The notes under the pieces are model-generated. The model was not told the DNA's origin. It worked only from the letters and a program-made list of their open reading frames with translations, and searched no databases. DNA of 64,000 nucleotides, taken from contig BDSL01000144.1 of assembly GCA_003116995.1 (NCBI GenBank), positions 62,001 to 126,000 on the forward strand. The letters are read 5' to 3'. Of the stretch, positions 42,643-54,900 are shown in pieces. Positions within the stretch are counted from its first letter, which is position 1. Each line of letters begins with the position of its first letter. A program made the translations under genes and the position numbers. This DNA is from Yamagishiella unicocca (Eukaryota; Chlorophyta; Chlorophyceae; Chlamydomonadales; Volvocaceae).

Positions 42643-45600
42643 ATGGCACTTCCGTGTGCCTCGTTTGGGGCAGTGCTCTCTGTATGCCTGGCAAGTGCGC
42701 TGGCCGCCCTGGCGCTTGCAACCGCACGTGACAATGCTGGCCAAATGCTGATTGGGCGCAGTCAAATACGCAACGACGACACCATTAGGAAACACAAATC
42801 AACGAAGAATTTCACACTGCCCGAGCCAACCAGCTTAGGCTACCTGGATGTCAACCCTGAGAAGGGCAGCGCCATGTATCACATGTACTATGAGGCGCAG
42901 GAGGCTCCTGCGGACGGCAAGGATACTCCTATCGTGCTTTGGCTGCAGGTGCGAGCCCGGCGCGGCGACTCGCTGGACGGCGGGCCTACGGGTCGCAGCG
43001 GACCGCTCAACAACTAGCGCGCGTTTGTGCCGCTTCGAATTAGTGCCGCAAATTAGTTACGCAAGTCATCCCCTGCGTTCTGCGCTGGATACACCCTCCA
43101 GCGACGCGCTATAGGACGCGTAGGGACGTACTCCTAAACCCTGAAACCCCAAAACGCGAAACCCCGGCACTGCAGGGTGGCCCCGGTTGCTCGTCCTTCT
43201 TCGGTATGCTGTACATTAACGGGCCGTACTTCGTCAACGACGACCTCACGCTGCGCCGCAACCTGGGCTCCTGGAACCGTCTGTACGGCATGTTGTTTGT
43301 GGAGCAGCCCATCGGCGTGGGCTTCAGCAGGAAGGGTGCGTGGCGTGTCGCCACTGCTGCTGCCGCTACTGCTACTGCCGCTGCCGCTACTGCTACTGCC
43401 GCTGCCGCTGTCGCCCCTGCTGCCGCTACTGCCGCCCCTGCTACTGCCGCCGCCGCTGTCGCCCCCGCTGTCGCCACTGATGCCGCCGATGCCGCTACTG
43501 CCGCTGGTGCCACTGCCACTGATGCTGCCGCTGCCACTGCCGACGTGCCGAATACCGGAGGCCCCCCAGCGGCCACAAGCGATGTCACACACGCACACAC
43601 ACACACACACACACACACGTGAAAGTGGCATTCCGACGCGCGCGGCGACCGCAACCAACAACACTCGCCCTCCGTCCACCGCCCATTGGGGCGCCCGTCT
43701 CCAACTCTGCTAGCCCCCCCCCACCGTTTCTTTTATGTTCCCCCCACCGCGGATTCTCTTATCAACCCCCCCCACCGCTGGCTTGCAGGCTCCGCCGCCA
43801 TCCCCGACAACGAGCTGGATGTGGCCTGGGACCTGTACCGGGCGCTGCAGTCCTTCTACCGGGGCAACCCGCAGCTGCGGACCCGGCCGCTGATCATCAC
43901 TGGAGAGGTGGGAGGGGGGCGGCCGCGTGGCGGTTGCGTGTGTTTTGTGTGTGTATGGGGGGCGGGGAGGTTGCGAGACGTTTACACGATATCGAGTGCG
44001 GAGGGCAGAAACGGACTGGCGGGTAGTGTGTATGTGTGTTTGTGTGTGTGTGTGCCCTCCCTTAGTAAGGGAGGGGGCAGCGGGTGGACAGTAGGGGTAG
44101 GGAGGGTGCCGGTGGGCCGGTGTGGTGGAGGGGCACGGCACCTCCCACGATGCCGCCCGCCGATCCACGCGGCTGGCTGGCCTGGGGATCCCACCTGTTC
44201 GTGTCTCAAGTGGCAGGCAGGCACCGGCATCGCTTGCGTCTCCCTTCGCCGGCTGTACGTTGCTTAGTTATATGCTTGGCCGGGTTTCACTCCCTCCCGT
44301 TCCTCCCGTCTCCCCTCCTCCTCCTCCCCCCCCCTCAGAGCTACGCGGGCAAGTACGTCCCATCCATCGCGCACTTCATCCTGCAGGTGGGATTGAGCGT
44401 GGTGGGGGTATGAGAGGAAACCCGGGGGGCACGGTAGGGGGCATGGGAGGAAACCCGGGGGCACGGTAGGGGGTATGAGAGGAAACCCGGGGGGCACGGT
44501 AGGGGGTGCGGGGTAGAGGGTAGCGTGTTGGGATCGCGAGTTGGCCGTACGGGGCGAAGTATGTTCGCGGTGGGGGGTTGGGTGGATGCGACCGTGAATG
44601 CGGGGGCGGGTCTTCACAGCGGGAGGCAAGGACGGCGTCTTGGCGTCACTGGAGAGGAGGGGTGTCTGATAAGAGCTTCCGCGAGAGGAGGGGGGGAGGG
44701 CGCCCCGCCTCTCCACCAATGATGGAGCCCTGACATGTCGCCCTTGAATCCATCACCCGCACCCGCATCGGCACCTGCGCCGCTGCCGCCGTCGTTTCGC
44801 CCAGGCTAGGCTAGGCGCCCGCCCGCCCACCCTCCTACCCCTCCTCCGCTAGACCCTTCGCGCCCCTGCCCACCGCCGTCCCCCTCCCACACCGCCCCCA
44901 CGAAGACGAATCTCCAGCTGTCCTATGCCCCACGTCGTGTAATGCAACCGGGTCGTTTCCCCCCCCACATCGCCCCCAACCCCTCCCCTGCTATCCTCAG
45001 CTATCGTGTAACTGGTTTTCATGCCACCCCCTTCCCAGCTATCCTACCCATGTCGTGTAACCGGTGTTCATGCCCCCCCCCCCACACACACAGGCCGACG
45101 CCCGGGCCAACGGCTTCGAGGACCAGCTGCGCCACCCTCGCAAGCTCAGCCCCAAGGTGGAGCCGCCGCTGTTCCGCCTGGGGGGGCTGGCGGTGGGCAA
45201 CGGCTTCACCGGTGGGTGGCGGGCAGGGCCGCTGAGGGTTTCGGGGGACAGCAGCTACTCGGTCGGTTGGTCGGTTGGTCGGTGACGCTCCCCTCCCCTC
45301 CCCTCCCCTTCCAGCTCACTCCCCGCCCCCTCCCCTCCCCGCTCCCTCCCCTCCTCTCCCCGCTCCCCTCCCCTCCCCGCTCCCTCCCCTCCCCTCCCCG
45401 CTCCCTCCCCTGCCCTCCCCTCTCGCTCCCCTCCTCGCTGCCTCCCCTGCCCTCCCCTCTCGCTCCCCTCCTCGCTGCCTCCCCTCCCCTCCCCGCTCAC
45501 TCCCCTGCCCTCCCCTCTCTCTCCCCTACTCGCTGCCTCCCCTGCCCTCCCCGCTGCCTCAGACGCCGAGACACAGACTGCCGTACAGGCCGAGGTGGCC

Positions 45601-48566
45601 TGGGGCATGGGCCTCATCGACTGGTCGCAGCGGCGGGTGGCCGAGCGCATCCAGGACGAGATCATCGAGCTGGTAGGTGGGGGGGGTAGGAGGGGGGGCT
45701 GGTAGGGGGGGGGCATGAAAACCGGTGACGCGAAGGAGGGGGGGCTGGTAGGGGGGGGGGGGCGAGAAGACCCGGCTAACCGGCGTAGGTGGGAGGGGGG
45801 AGGCCGGCAACGAATCGGCCGCCGGGCGCGCTGGGCGCCCGGTTAGCGTGCGCAACGGTTAGCGTGCGCAACGGTTAGCGTGCGCAACGGTTAGTGTGCG
45901 CAACGGTTAGCGTGCGCAACGGTTAGCGTGCGCAACGGTTAGCGTGCGCAACGGTTAGCGTGCGCAACGGTTACCTCGGCCGCCCTCCGCTGCCACCTCT
46001 CGGCCGCCCACCCCCCACCTTCTTCTCGGCCGCCCTCCGCTGCTGCCCCCTCCTCCCCCCCCTCCCGGCGCCCACAAAATTGGTGTCCGACGACCATGCG
46101 CCAACTATCCTGTCCCGTTGCGTAAAACGGTTTTGATACACCCCCCCCCCGGGCCTCAGGTCCGCAGCCGGCAGTGGCGGGCCGCACGCGACCAGTCCGA
46201 CGCGCTGCTGCACTTCATCACCACCTCCAGCGGCAGCGAAACCCTGGAGGACGTGAGGCGGTGAGGGCGCAGGGGTTGGTTCGGGGGCAGGGGCGGGTAG
46301 AGACGCCCGGCCTGCGTGCAGGGGCGGGTAGAGACGCCCGGCCTGGGGGCAGGGGCGGGTAAGAGACGCCGGATTCAACGCGCCCAAAAGACCCTGATAC
46401 CCTAGCGCCTAGCTCCCTCCCCTCCCCTCCCCTCCCCTCCACCTCCTCTCCCCGCCCCTACACCCCTACCCCGCCCCTCTCCCCCAGCAACTCCGGCTAC
46501 GACTCCCGCAACCAGGCCGACGCCTTCCTCAACCAGCCCCACGTGCGGCAGCTGCTGGCCGGCAGCGGCGTGCCCCCCGCCTCCGCCCTGCCCTGGGAGA
46601 GCTGCTCGGCGGAGGTGGACCGGGTGCTGGGCCACGACGTGATGAAGTCCGTCAAGGGGCTGGTGGTGGACCTGCTGGCGTACAAGCCGGTGCTGCTCTA
46701 CCAGGTGCGCGGGGCCCGGCCCGCACGTGTGACACGAGGAAGAAGGCAGCGAGGGCGCGGGGCAAGCCCTCGCTGCCTCACGAGGCAGCGAGGGCGTGCG
46801 GGGAGCCCGGGAGCGAGCTTGGTGGACGGGGGCTGGCGGGGGGGTTACATGAAATAAATCCGGGAATTATCCACGGCCGATAAACCAGGATATGGAGAGC
46901 CCGTGGGCTAGGAAGCCGAGGAGAGCCCGTGGGCTAGGAAGCCGAGTAGGGACGGGGGGGGCCGGCGGGGGTGGGTGGGAGGGGAGGGTTACGGTACGTC
47001 GCGTTTCTGTCGTCCAGCCTCCTGCCGCCCGGCCCCAACACCCACCTCCGCACCGAGTCCCTACTCCCGGCCCCACGAGCGCCAACCCACGGGTTTGCTC
47101 TTATCTCATCCCATACCCCCCCCGCTCCGTCTCCTTGCCGCGCCACCTCCTTCACCGCCCTCGGTTTATCGGCCGTGGATTCGCGGGCTCTCTCATCTCA
47201 TCCCCCCACCACCACACGCACCCCCTCGCAGGGCCAATGGGATGCTGAATGCGGTGTGGGCTCAAACGACGCCTGGATCAGCACCCTGCAGTGGCACGGC
47301 CACGGGGGGTTCTCCGCAGCGACGCGAGAGTGAGTGGGTCGCTGAGTGCCCGGGTTGGGATTTAGGGTTTTAGGGATTGGGGCTTTGGGGGATTGGGGTT
47401 TTGGGGGATTGGGGTTTTGGGGGATTGGGGTTTTGGGGCATTGAGGTTTTGGGAGATTGGGGTCTTGGGGGACTGGGGTTTTGGGGGATTGGGGTCTTGG
47501 GGGCTGGGGCTGTGGCGGGGAGGCAGCAGGGGAGGGACAGCCGCCGGCAGGGGCTGAGGTTGGGTTGGGTTGGGTTTGGTGATGGTCACCAGTCAAAGCA
47601 TGTTGTCAACGGCGGCTGGTCGAGGCGTGTAGGGTTTGTGAGGAGCGAAGGAGGAAGGACATGAAGCCTGTACCTGCACCCCGCGCCCAACCCGTACCTC
47701 AACCCGTACCGCAACCCATACCTCAACCTGTACCTCACCCTGTACCTCACCCTGTACCTCAGCCCGTACCTCAGCCCGTAACTCACCCGAACCCCAATCC
47801 GTAAATGATCCCCGACCCCAACCCCCACCGCAACCCCGACCCCCCAGCTTCTGGCGCGTCAACGGCCGGATCGCCGGCTATTGGAAGGCCTTCAGCAGCC
47901 TGAACGTTTTAGTGCTCCGAAACACAGGCCACATGGTGCCGCATGACAACCCATTGGTAGGGTGCTCGTGCTCGCTCCGAAGGGGGGGGCAGGGAGATCG
48001 CTTACACGACATGGGTATAGGTAGGGGTTTCAGAGGGACACGGCAGCGGAAAGGCTCTGCTGTTCTCCAGGGAGGGGCGTCAGCCCGAGGGCTGGGACAG
48101 AGAGCATTTGGGGGGGGGGTATAAGAGAATCCGCGAATCCACGGCCGACAAACCGAGGGAAGCGGGGGTGGGGTGGGTCGTTTTTGCAGGCGAGTGGGAT
48201 AGCCGTGACGTTGCTGATGAGGGTTTAGCAGCGGTGGCGGGAGAGAGGGAGAGGTCCATCTATCCACGGGTCGGGCCACTTGCAAGCCAACACCTACCCC
48301 CCCTTTCTCCCTGTCGTGTAACCGAGCCTTTATGCCACCACCCCTCCTCCAAGCCGCAAGCAAGCTACCTCGTCGCTCCTCCTACCCCGCCCCGCCCCGC
48401 CTCACTCCACCCTGCGCGCGCTCCCGCCTGACAGGTAGGGCAGCTGATGCTCGAGCGCTGGGTGGAGACCGCGGTGCGCGGCCTGCCGTACGATCGGGAG
48501 GCCCAAGTGACGCAGCAGGACGAGGACGAGTACGCTAACCCGGACCAGGCGGAACACTCGACATGA
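42643..48566 (+). CDS. Secretory serine carboxypeptidase, peptidase family S10
   Basis: Exons 42643-42948, 43176-43335, 43789-43907, 44339-44386, 45094-45211, 45563-45672, 46160-46260, 46488-46704, 47232-47329, 47848-47956, 48435-48566; phases close to 505 residues, a normal length. S10 enzymes release C-terminal residues at acid pH in vacuoles, lysosomes or the secretory space. A signal peptide covers about residues 1-28. The oxyanion-hole region is WLQGGPGCSSFFGMLYING (from about 100). The catalytic Ser is in TGESYAGKYVPS (S196), the Asp in YQGQWDAECGV (D397) and the His in RNTGHMVPHDNPL (H454), so the triad is intact. VEQPIGVGFS and LGGLAVGNGFTD are also family motifs. The pattern recalls CPVL/vitellogenic-like members rather than plant acyltransferase SCPLs, but this subfamily call is tentative. 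No ER-retention tail is present. Confidence 0.94.
44398..44510. repeat. About 36-bp tandem repeat, carboxypeptidase intron 4
   Basis: Three copies of a unit with GAGGAAACCCGGGGG and GCACGGTAGGGGG in the intron 44387-45093. Confidence 0.85.
45290..45556. repeat. CTCCCCTCC-type pyrimidine repeat
   Basis: Nested CCCTCCCC, CTCGCTCCCCTCCTCGCTGC and similar words fill the intron 45212-45562 up to its acceptor. Confidence 0.85.
45837..45971. repeat. 16-bp minisatellite, carboxypeptidase intron 6
   Basis: About eight copies of CGGTTAGCGTGCGCAA, one with TTAGTG, in the intron 45673-46159. Confidence 0.94.
47350..47512. repeat. GGGGATTGGGGTTTTGG repeat
   Basis: About nine degenerate 17-bp units in the intron 47330-47847. 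They are followed at about 47670-47800 by a second array of GTACCTCAACCC words. Confidence 0.88.
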
Positions 48567-51500
48567 GGGGGTGCGGTGGCGGCACAGCTGGGGCGGGACG
48601 GCGTGCAGCAGCAACAGCTGCAGCAACAACTGCAGCAACAGCTGCAGCAACAGCAACAGAAGCGGTAACAGCAACAGCTGCAGCAACAGCTGCAGCAGCA
48701 GCTGCAGCAACAGCGACAGCTGCGGCAACAGCAGCGGCTGAGATCAGATTGCGGCGGCTGCGTTGGCGGTGGCCGCTGCCCGAGCGCGGCGGCGGCGGCA
48801 GCAGGATGCCGAGTGAAGAGGGGTTGTGCAGCGGCAGCAGCAGCAGCAACAGCAACAACAACAGCAGCAGCAACAGCAGCAGCAACAACAAGAGCAACAA
48901 CAAGAGCAGCAACAGCAGCAACAAGATGGAGTCTGTGGCGGCCGTGGTGGTCGTGGGGGTGGTAGGGCTGGGGGGTTGGACCCGGGGATTGCTGGCGCGC
49001 ACGGCGGCGCCCCAAGACAGCTATGTTGCCCGGGGGCCCTTGCGACCGAGTCGCAGCACAGTCGCAGCACAGTCGCAGCACAGTCGCAGCACAGTCGCAG
49101 CACAGTCGCAGCACAGTCGCAGCACAGTCGCAGCACAGTCGCAGCACAGTCGCAGCACAGTCTCAGCACAGTCGCAGCACAGTCGCAGCACAGTCGCAGC
49201 ACAGTCGCAGCACAGTCGCAGCACAGTCGCAGCACAGTCGCAGCACAGTCGCAGCACAGTCTCAGCACATCCCGTGCGCGCTGAGGGCAAAAAGGTTGTT
49301 AACACACATACACACAACGACACACACACACACCCGCACACAAAACGACACGACCGTGCCGCCTCGTAGCCCGTGCGAGTGCGGCACTGCGCCGCTCAGA
49401 CCTGCGGGGAGGGGGCCGGAGGGGCGCTGCGCGGACTTCACACACGACACGTGTTCGACGCCGGTGAGGGTGCCCCGCAGAGGAGCACAAGGAGCAAATA
49501 GATGAGCGCAAGCAGGAATCGTCCCAAGGCTGGGGACCGGGCGGCGCGATTTTGGATTTCGCGTGCACGCACGGCGACAATGTATTTCCGGTTATAACCG
49601 TTGGACCGCCCGGCGGGGGCATGACTGGATGTACTACAAGCCCGTATTGGCACAAGGGGACTGCACGGGGGGCTTGGGCCGTCGCGGCCGCCGGTATTCG
49701 GCAGCAGACGGGGGGTTGAGGACTGTTGGCACTAGCGCCGTCCGCGACACTAGCGCCGTCCGCGAAATTTGCGCCGTCTGCGGCATTAGCGCACGTACAT
49801 AGGTAGGTAAGCGGTTGGATCGTTGGGTGGTTGGTGGTTGCTGCGAGGTGCCGTTGGGTGCCGCAATGGCAGCCCGGCGGCCTATGTAGGGGCAGGGCCG
49901 CCACCGCACCTAGGGACGCGGAGGCGCGCTGCCGCGTCGCTAGGCTGAGACAGCTGCGGCCGGGAGGGCAGATTGATCGTTTGACGTGGAATTTTTGCCC
50001 TTTTTGGACCATTTGGAACCAATTTGGAACCAATTTGGATGCCATTTTTTGGAATTTCCATTTTGGGACACCATTTTGGAACCGTCCTTTGTGGCGGCGC
50101 GACGGCGCGACTTGATTGGCGGCGGCAGGGGTGTGTGTGTTTTGGGGGGGGGGGGTGACAATAAAAGGTGTATGTGGGGGGGGGGCGGGGGGGACCGCGC
50201 GAGGTCGATGCTGTGACGGACGGACGGAGGGGAGAGCAAAGGAGAGGCTTGTTGCGGTTACTCGACATGGGAAGTGTAGCGGGTGCATGGTCTTCGGGCG
50301 CCTGGGGGCGCGCGCATGCTACTGGACTGGGATTGACTGCCGCAAGGACTGACTCGTCCACGGTTGAGGGGGGGCCGGCTCGTGGAGTGGCCCGGCTCCG
50401 ATCACCGCAACATCGGGTGTGCCTGCCCTGCCCCCCCCCTTTCCCACCAGATGGCAACGGCATGGGACAGACGGCGTTGACACGGGGCACGTTTTGCGCG
50501 TCCGCTTTGCGCCTCTCGCGTGGAACGGAATGATCAGCTCGCAGCCGCACCGCCGAGAGCCGCCTGGAGGTGTTTGCCAGTGTGCGCGTGTGTGTACCAG
50601 AGTGATGGGACTGCTGCGAGGGATTTGTCAATTCTGCCTGCGGTCCTCGAGTTGCCGTACGCAGGCAGCTGAATGGTGGTCATATTGGTTTCGAGGAAGC
50701 GCCGTGGGCACGCTGGTAGCGCGGTGCTGCTGCGGATCTGCGTGGGCCCAGGCTTTCGACCGACACCATTACGGCATGCATAGATTTGTCCGACGCCCAG
50801 GTTGTAAAGACCGACCACGGCTCTCGCCCAGCACTGCAGACATTGCCTCATGCATTTGTGAAGGGTTAGACGGCTCCTAAATATCGAGAGCGCAGCGTTG
50901 CAGACGAGGGCGGTTGGCAGTTTGCGCGGCAAGAAAACCTACGACGACCCTACGACTATTGCTGCTGGTATGGTTAATCTTACACCGTTGATAGCTGTTT
51001 AAAAGGAAAACTGAAGTCGCATTAACAGCCGCTTATGTACTTCAATGCTGACAACGAGGTACGCAGACCTTCACTTCGCCGGACGTCTTGCCGCACGGAT
51101 GATATCGACAACAGTGCTTAACCTTAAATCGCACATCCAGCATACTTCGGTACACATTGCCTCGCCCACCTGCAAAGCACGTACTTACCTGTAACTAGCT
51201 TGTTTGTTCATGCCACGCAGCGATTTTCATATGTTACGATGATAACGTTATACTCTCCAGCTTCTTGCAACCTAGGCAACGACGAGTCAAAGCCCGTCGT
51301 AACAATATCTATATATCTTAAATGAAACCCTGCACGGAGGACGTGGGCCTGATAAGGTCCTGGGTGTCAATCAATGCTCCTTAAGTCTACGAAGTATACG
51401 TGTAGGGCGTTTCCGAGCCGAATCATGTGTCGTGTGCTTGTGTCCGAGCAAGCTCGCTGGCATTTTCGCAACCGATTTCTGGGAGACGTGTATATTCGTC

Positions 51501-51912
51501 TACATAAGGGACTTCATAAAGCAATTTCACGATGACAAGTTAGTTACCTTAGTTTCGCCCTGACTCTCTCAACTCGAGTACATGCCGTGCGATACCGTAC
51601 CATCAGTGCAAGATAGAAGGTCTAAGCGCACCTAAGATGATTGACAGGCCTCGTCTAATATATTGCCATAGGACACGTCAGAAAGCTGCAGAACTAATTA
51701 ACGAAATGCAGTATTAGTGGGGCCGCCTCTCAAGTCTCATACTGGCAGCACAGCGTTTTTGCAAGCATGAGCATCGAAATCAGCAATTGCTAATCATGAA
51801 TTGCACGCTAACGTGCTCTTTGCAAATGTCAGGCGGCCTTATGGGACCGACACCGGACAGCTCGGTACGGGTTCGACCGAGCACGCCGGGATAAACCCGA
51901 TCTTACCAGGAA
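48567..51912. other. Intergenic region with triplet and 10-bp arrays
   Basis: It holds a CAG/CTG/CAA-rich stretch (48597-48935) and the 10-bp array at 49053-49268. A GT-rich and G-run patch containing a family C word (TTACTCGACATGGGAAGTG) lies near 50250. After about 50880 the sequence is unique and less GC-rich. No gene recognised. Confidence 0.55.
49053..49268. repeat. 10-bp minisatellite
   Basis: About 21 copies of CAGTCGCAGCA-type 10-bp units (GTCGCAGCACA register), with two units carrying GTCTC. The period leaves all frames open, which explains the many overlapping readings here. Confidence 0.95.
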
Positions 51913-54900
51913 ATGGATGGTTGTTTGCCTTCAGCTGGCGCCGCGGATGACAGTGGTGCGTGGAGCTCGCACCTTATACGGCGAGAGTTGCTTCGGCAGC
52001 CCACAGGCAGCAATGTGGGCACTGGTGAGGGCAATAGTCATGGAAACGGCAACACCGATGGCAGGGTCATTGAATATGCAGCGGTGGCAGGCGGCGGCAG
52101 GAACCCTGGCACTTCGCCGCACTGGCCAATTTTGGGCGCGCGAATGGCTGCCGCCGTCGGTCCTTCCCCATCTTCATCTGCGCGACCCGAAACGCTCCCG
52201 AATTCGCTTCCACCTGGCTTCGCGCCTTCTCCTGCCGTCGGCTCTGGCTCCCGCTTCCAACTAGGAAGCAGCAGCGCGTTCGGGCCAGCAGCAGCAGCTT
52301 GCGCTGCCCTGCTGCGGGGTCAGCACACACCAGCGGTAATGGCAGCAGGCGGCGGCGGGGTAGCTTCAGCCACTGCCACTGCCAACACTCGTCGTGCCGC
52401 CGACAGTGCTGATGCCGCAAACGCTGCAGCGGGCTGCATCGGTAAAGCCGGGGCTCCAGAGCAGCAGTCAGCTCCTGCCGCCGCCGCCGCCGCCGCCGCC
52501 GCTCCCCACGCACCACCAGCTGTTCCAGCACCCCACGCCTCAGCCCCCGCTAACCCACCTTCGCGCTACCAGAGCCTTGCGGACGCCGTCGCCAACGCCC
52601 GAGGGGCCGCCAGGCCACTTCCGGCCAACGGCGGCATTGCCTCCCTCAACGCAAGCCCCTCCTTCTCAGCAGGCAATCAGCAGCAACCCTGGATGGTCAT
52701 GATGCCGTCACCGGTGGATCTCACCAGGCGGGCCTTGCTTCCGCCGTCCCGCGCCGCTGCCCCAGCGCCGCCGCCGATGCCATCAGCGGCACCGCCATTC
52801 CGTACGACCGGCAGCAGCTCTGCTGCTGCTGATGCCAATGTCAGTGCCGCCTGGGGCGCAAGCAGCAGCGGCCTTCGGCCGCCGCCGCGGACCAAGGCGC
52901 CGCCGCCGTTGCCAGCAGCAGCAAGCAACTGCTGCCACGACTCGCAACCCGCTGCGGCGCAAGTGGCGATGGATGTTGCACGCGCGCCTGCTGCCATGCC
53001 GCCGCTCTCGATGGTGACAGCAGCAGCGGCGGCAAAGGCGGCAGCAGCGGGTGGCAGCAGCAGTGGGCGGCGGGGGCCGCCGCTTGCTCTGCTGCTGCCG
53101 ACATGGCGCTCCGAAACCACCTTCGACTGGCAGCTGCCGGATCCACGCAGCCCGCTGGACCCCTTGGATCCGGCCGCGGACGACCCCCTCGCTGCGGCGA
53201 ACGGGCCAGTGTGCATGCGGCAGTTTGAGGCTCGCATGTTCCGAATATGCCAGGTAGGTAGGGCTGGGGCTAGCTGGGGCAGGTAGGGGCTAGCTGGGGC
53301 TAGCTGGGGCAGGTAGGGGCTAGCTGGGGCTAGCTGGGGCAGGGGCAAGCAAACTCTAGTGTGCATTGGTGGTAGGTGCGCACCTGAGGCGTTGGGCCCT
53401 GCCTAGGTTTGGCTTGTCCGGGAGAAAGAAGGGTCCAGCTGCCAGCTGAAGCTGCCGGGCCCCTTCACGCTTACGTAGCTCGTACGCGCGGGCCACCGGG
53501 CGGACGGACCTCCTCTCCCGCCGCCGATGGAGATGCACGAGTAGCACCCTATCTATTCTGAAGATTTCGGCAGCTGACTGCGCCCAAAGCACATGCTTCT
53601 ACTCGTAACTGAGGCCGCGCACGACACCGCCGGCGTTCACGCTTACTTATTACGAGCTAGCGAGTGCCTTTATTGCCACCAGATAGAGTTCCGCGCGCTT
53701 ATTACGGGCGCCTTGCCCTGCCCTGCAATGCCTTGCCTTGCCTTGCTTGCCTTGCTGCGTGCGACGCAGGAGGCCTGGACGACCGGGAGCCGCCCCCTGC
53801 GGCGGGTGGCCACCACCGCAGCCGTGCTAGGCCCGTGCCTGCCCAGCAGCCAGCAGCCCTCTGCCGGCCAGCCAAATGGCGTGTTAGGTTCCAACCGCGA
53901 TGGCGCCGCCATGGCGGACACTGCTGCCGCCGCATCAACCCATTTCCTCGTGGCGGTGCCTCATGGGCGCTCAGTGATCTTGCTGCCGGCGTCGCCGCCG
54001 TCTGTGGCCGCGACCGGTGCCGCCGCCTCCGGCCAGCAGGGCGGTGGCAGTAGTAGCGGTTGGGCAGCAGGGATGGAGGCTGGCGTTGTTGGCCATGGGG
54101 CTGTGGGCGGCGGCGGCAGTGGCAGTATGCAGGAGCGAAAGTCTGCAGGCCAGCAGCAGCAGCAGCCGCAGAAGCAGAGTGGCACCATCACTGTCGCTTG
54201 GCGCACGCCACCACAACCACCACAACCACCACAACCACCACGCCCGCCGGCGTCATCGTCGTCGTCAGTAGGGCCGTCGACGGATGGCGCTCTTTATCTT
54301 CATCATCATCACCAGGGGGCTGTGAAGCGCCAAGGTGGCCCGGACCTTGTGGGTGAGAGGAAGCGGTCCCGGCCGCTGGAGGAGCACCAGCAGCAGCAAG
54401 CGCTGCTGCAGCAACAGCAGCAGCAGCAGCAGCAGGCGCCGCCTCTACAGCTGCACCAGCAGCAACATCAGCAGCAAGCGCTGCAGCAGCAGCAGCAGCA
54501 GCAGCAGGCGCCGCCTCTGCAGCTGCAACCGCAGCACCAGCAGCATCAGCAGCAGCAAGCGCCGCCTCTGCAGCTGCAACAGCAGCAACAGCAGCACCAA
54601 GCGCTGCAGCAGCAGCAGGCGCCGCTTCTACAGCTGCAACCGCAGCACCAGCAGCATCAGCAGCAGCAAGCGCCGCCTCTGCAGCTGCAACAGCAGCAAC
54701 AGCAGCAGCAAGCGCTGCAGCAGCAGCAGCAGGCGCCGCCTCTACAGCTGCAACCGCAGCACCAGCAAGAAGCGCTGCAGCAGCACCAGCAGCAAGAAGC
54801 GCTGCAGCAGCACCAGCAGCAAGAAGCGCTGCAGCAGCACCAGCAGCAAGAAGCGCTGCAGCAGCACCAGCAGCAGCAAGCGCTGCAGCAGCACCAGCAG

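Noticed and set aside
48563..49369. Ser/Thr/Gln-rich open readings after the carboxypeptidase
   Set aside because: They are produced by CAG/CTG triplets and the 10-bp array and are open in several frames at once.
53397..53475. Short exon VWLVREKEGSSCQLKLPGPF ending in a stop
   Set aside because: The acceptor is plausible, but this would leave the long Q-rich exon without a start. Reported as the alternative model, not as the main one.
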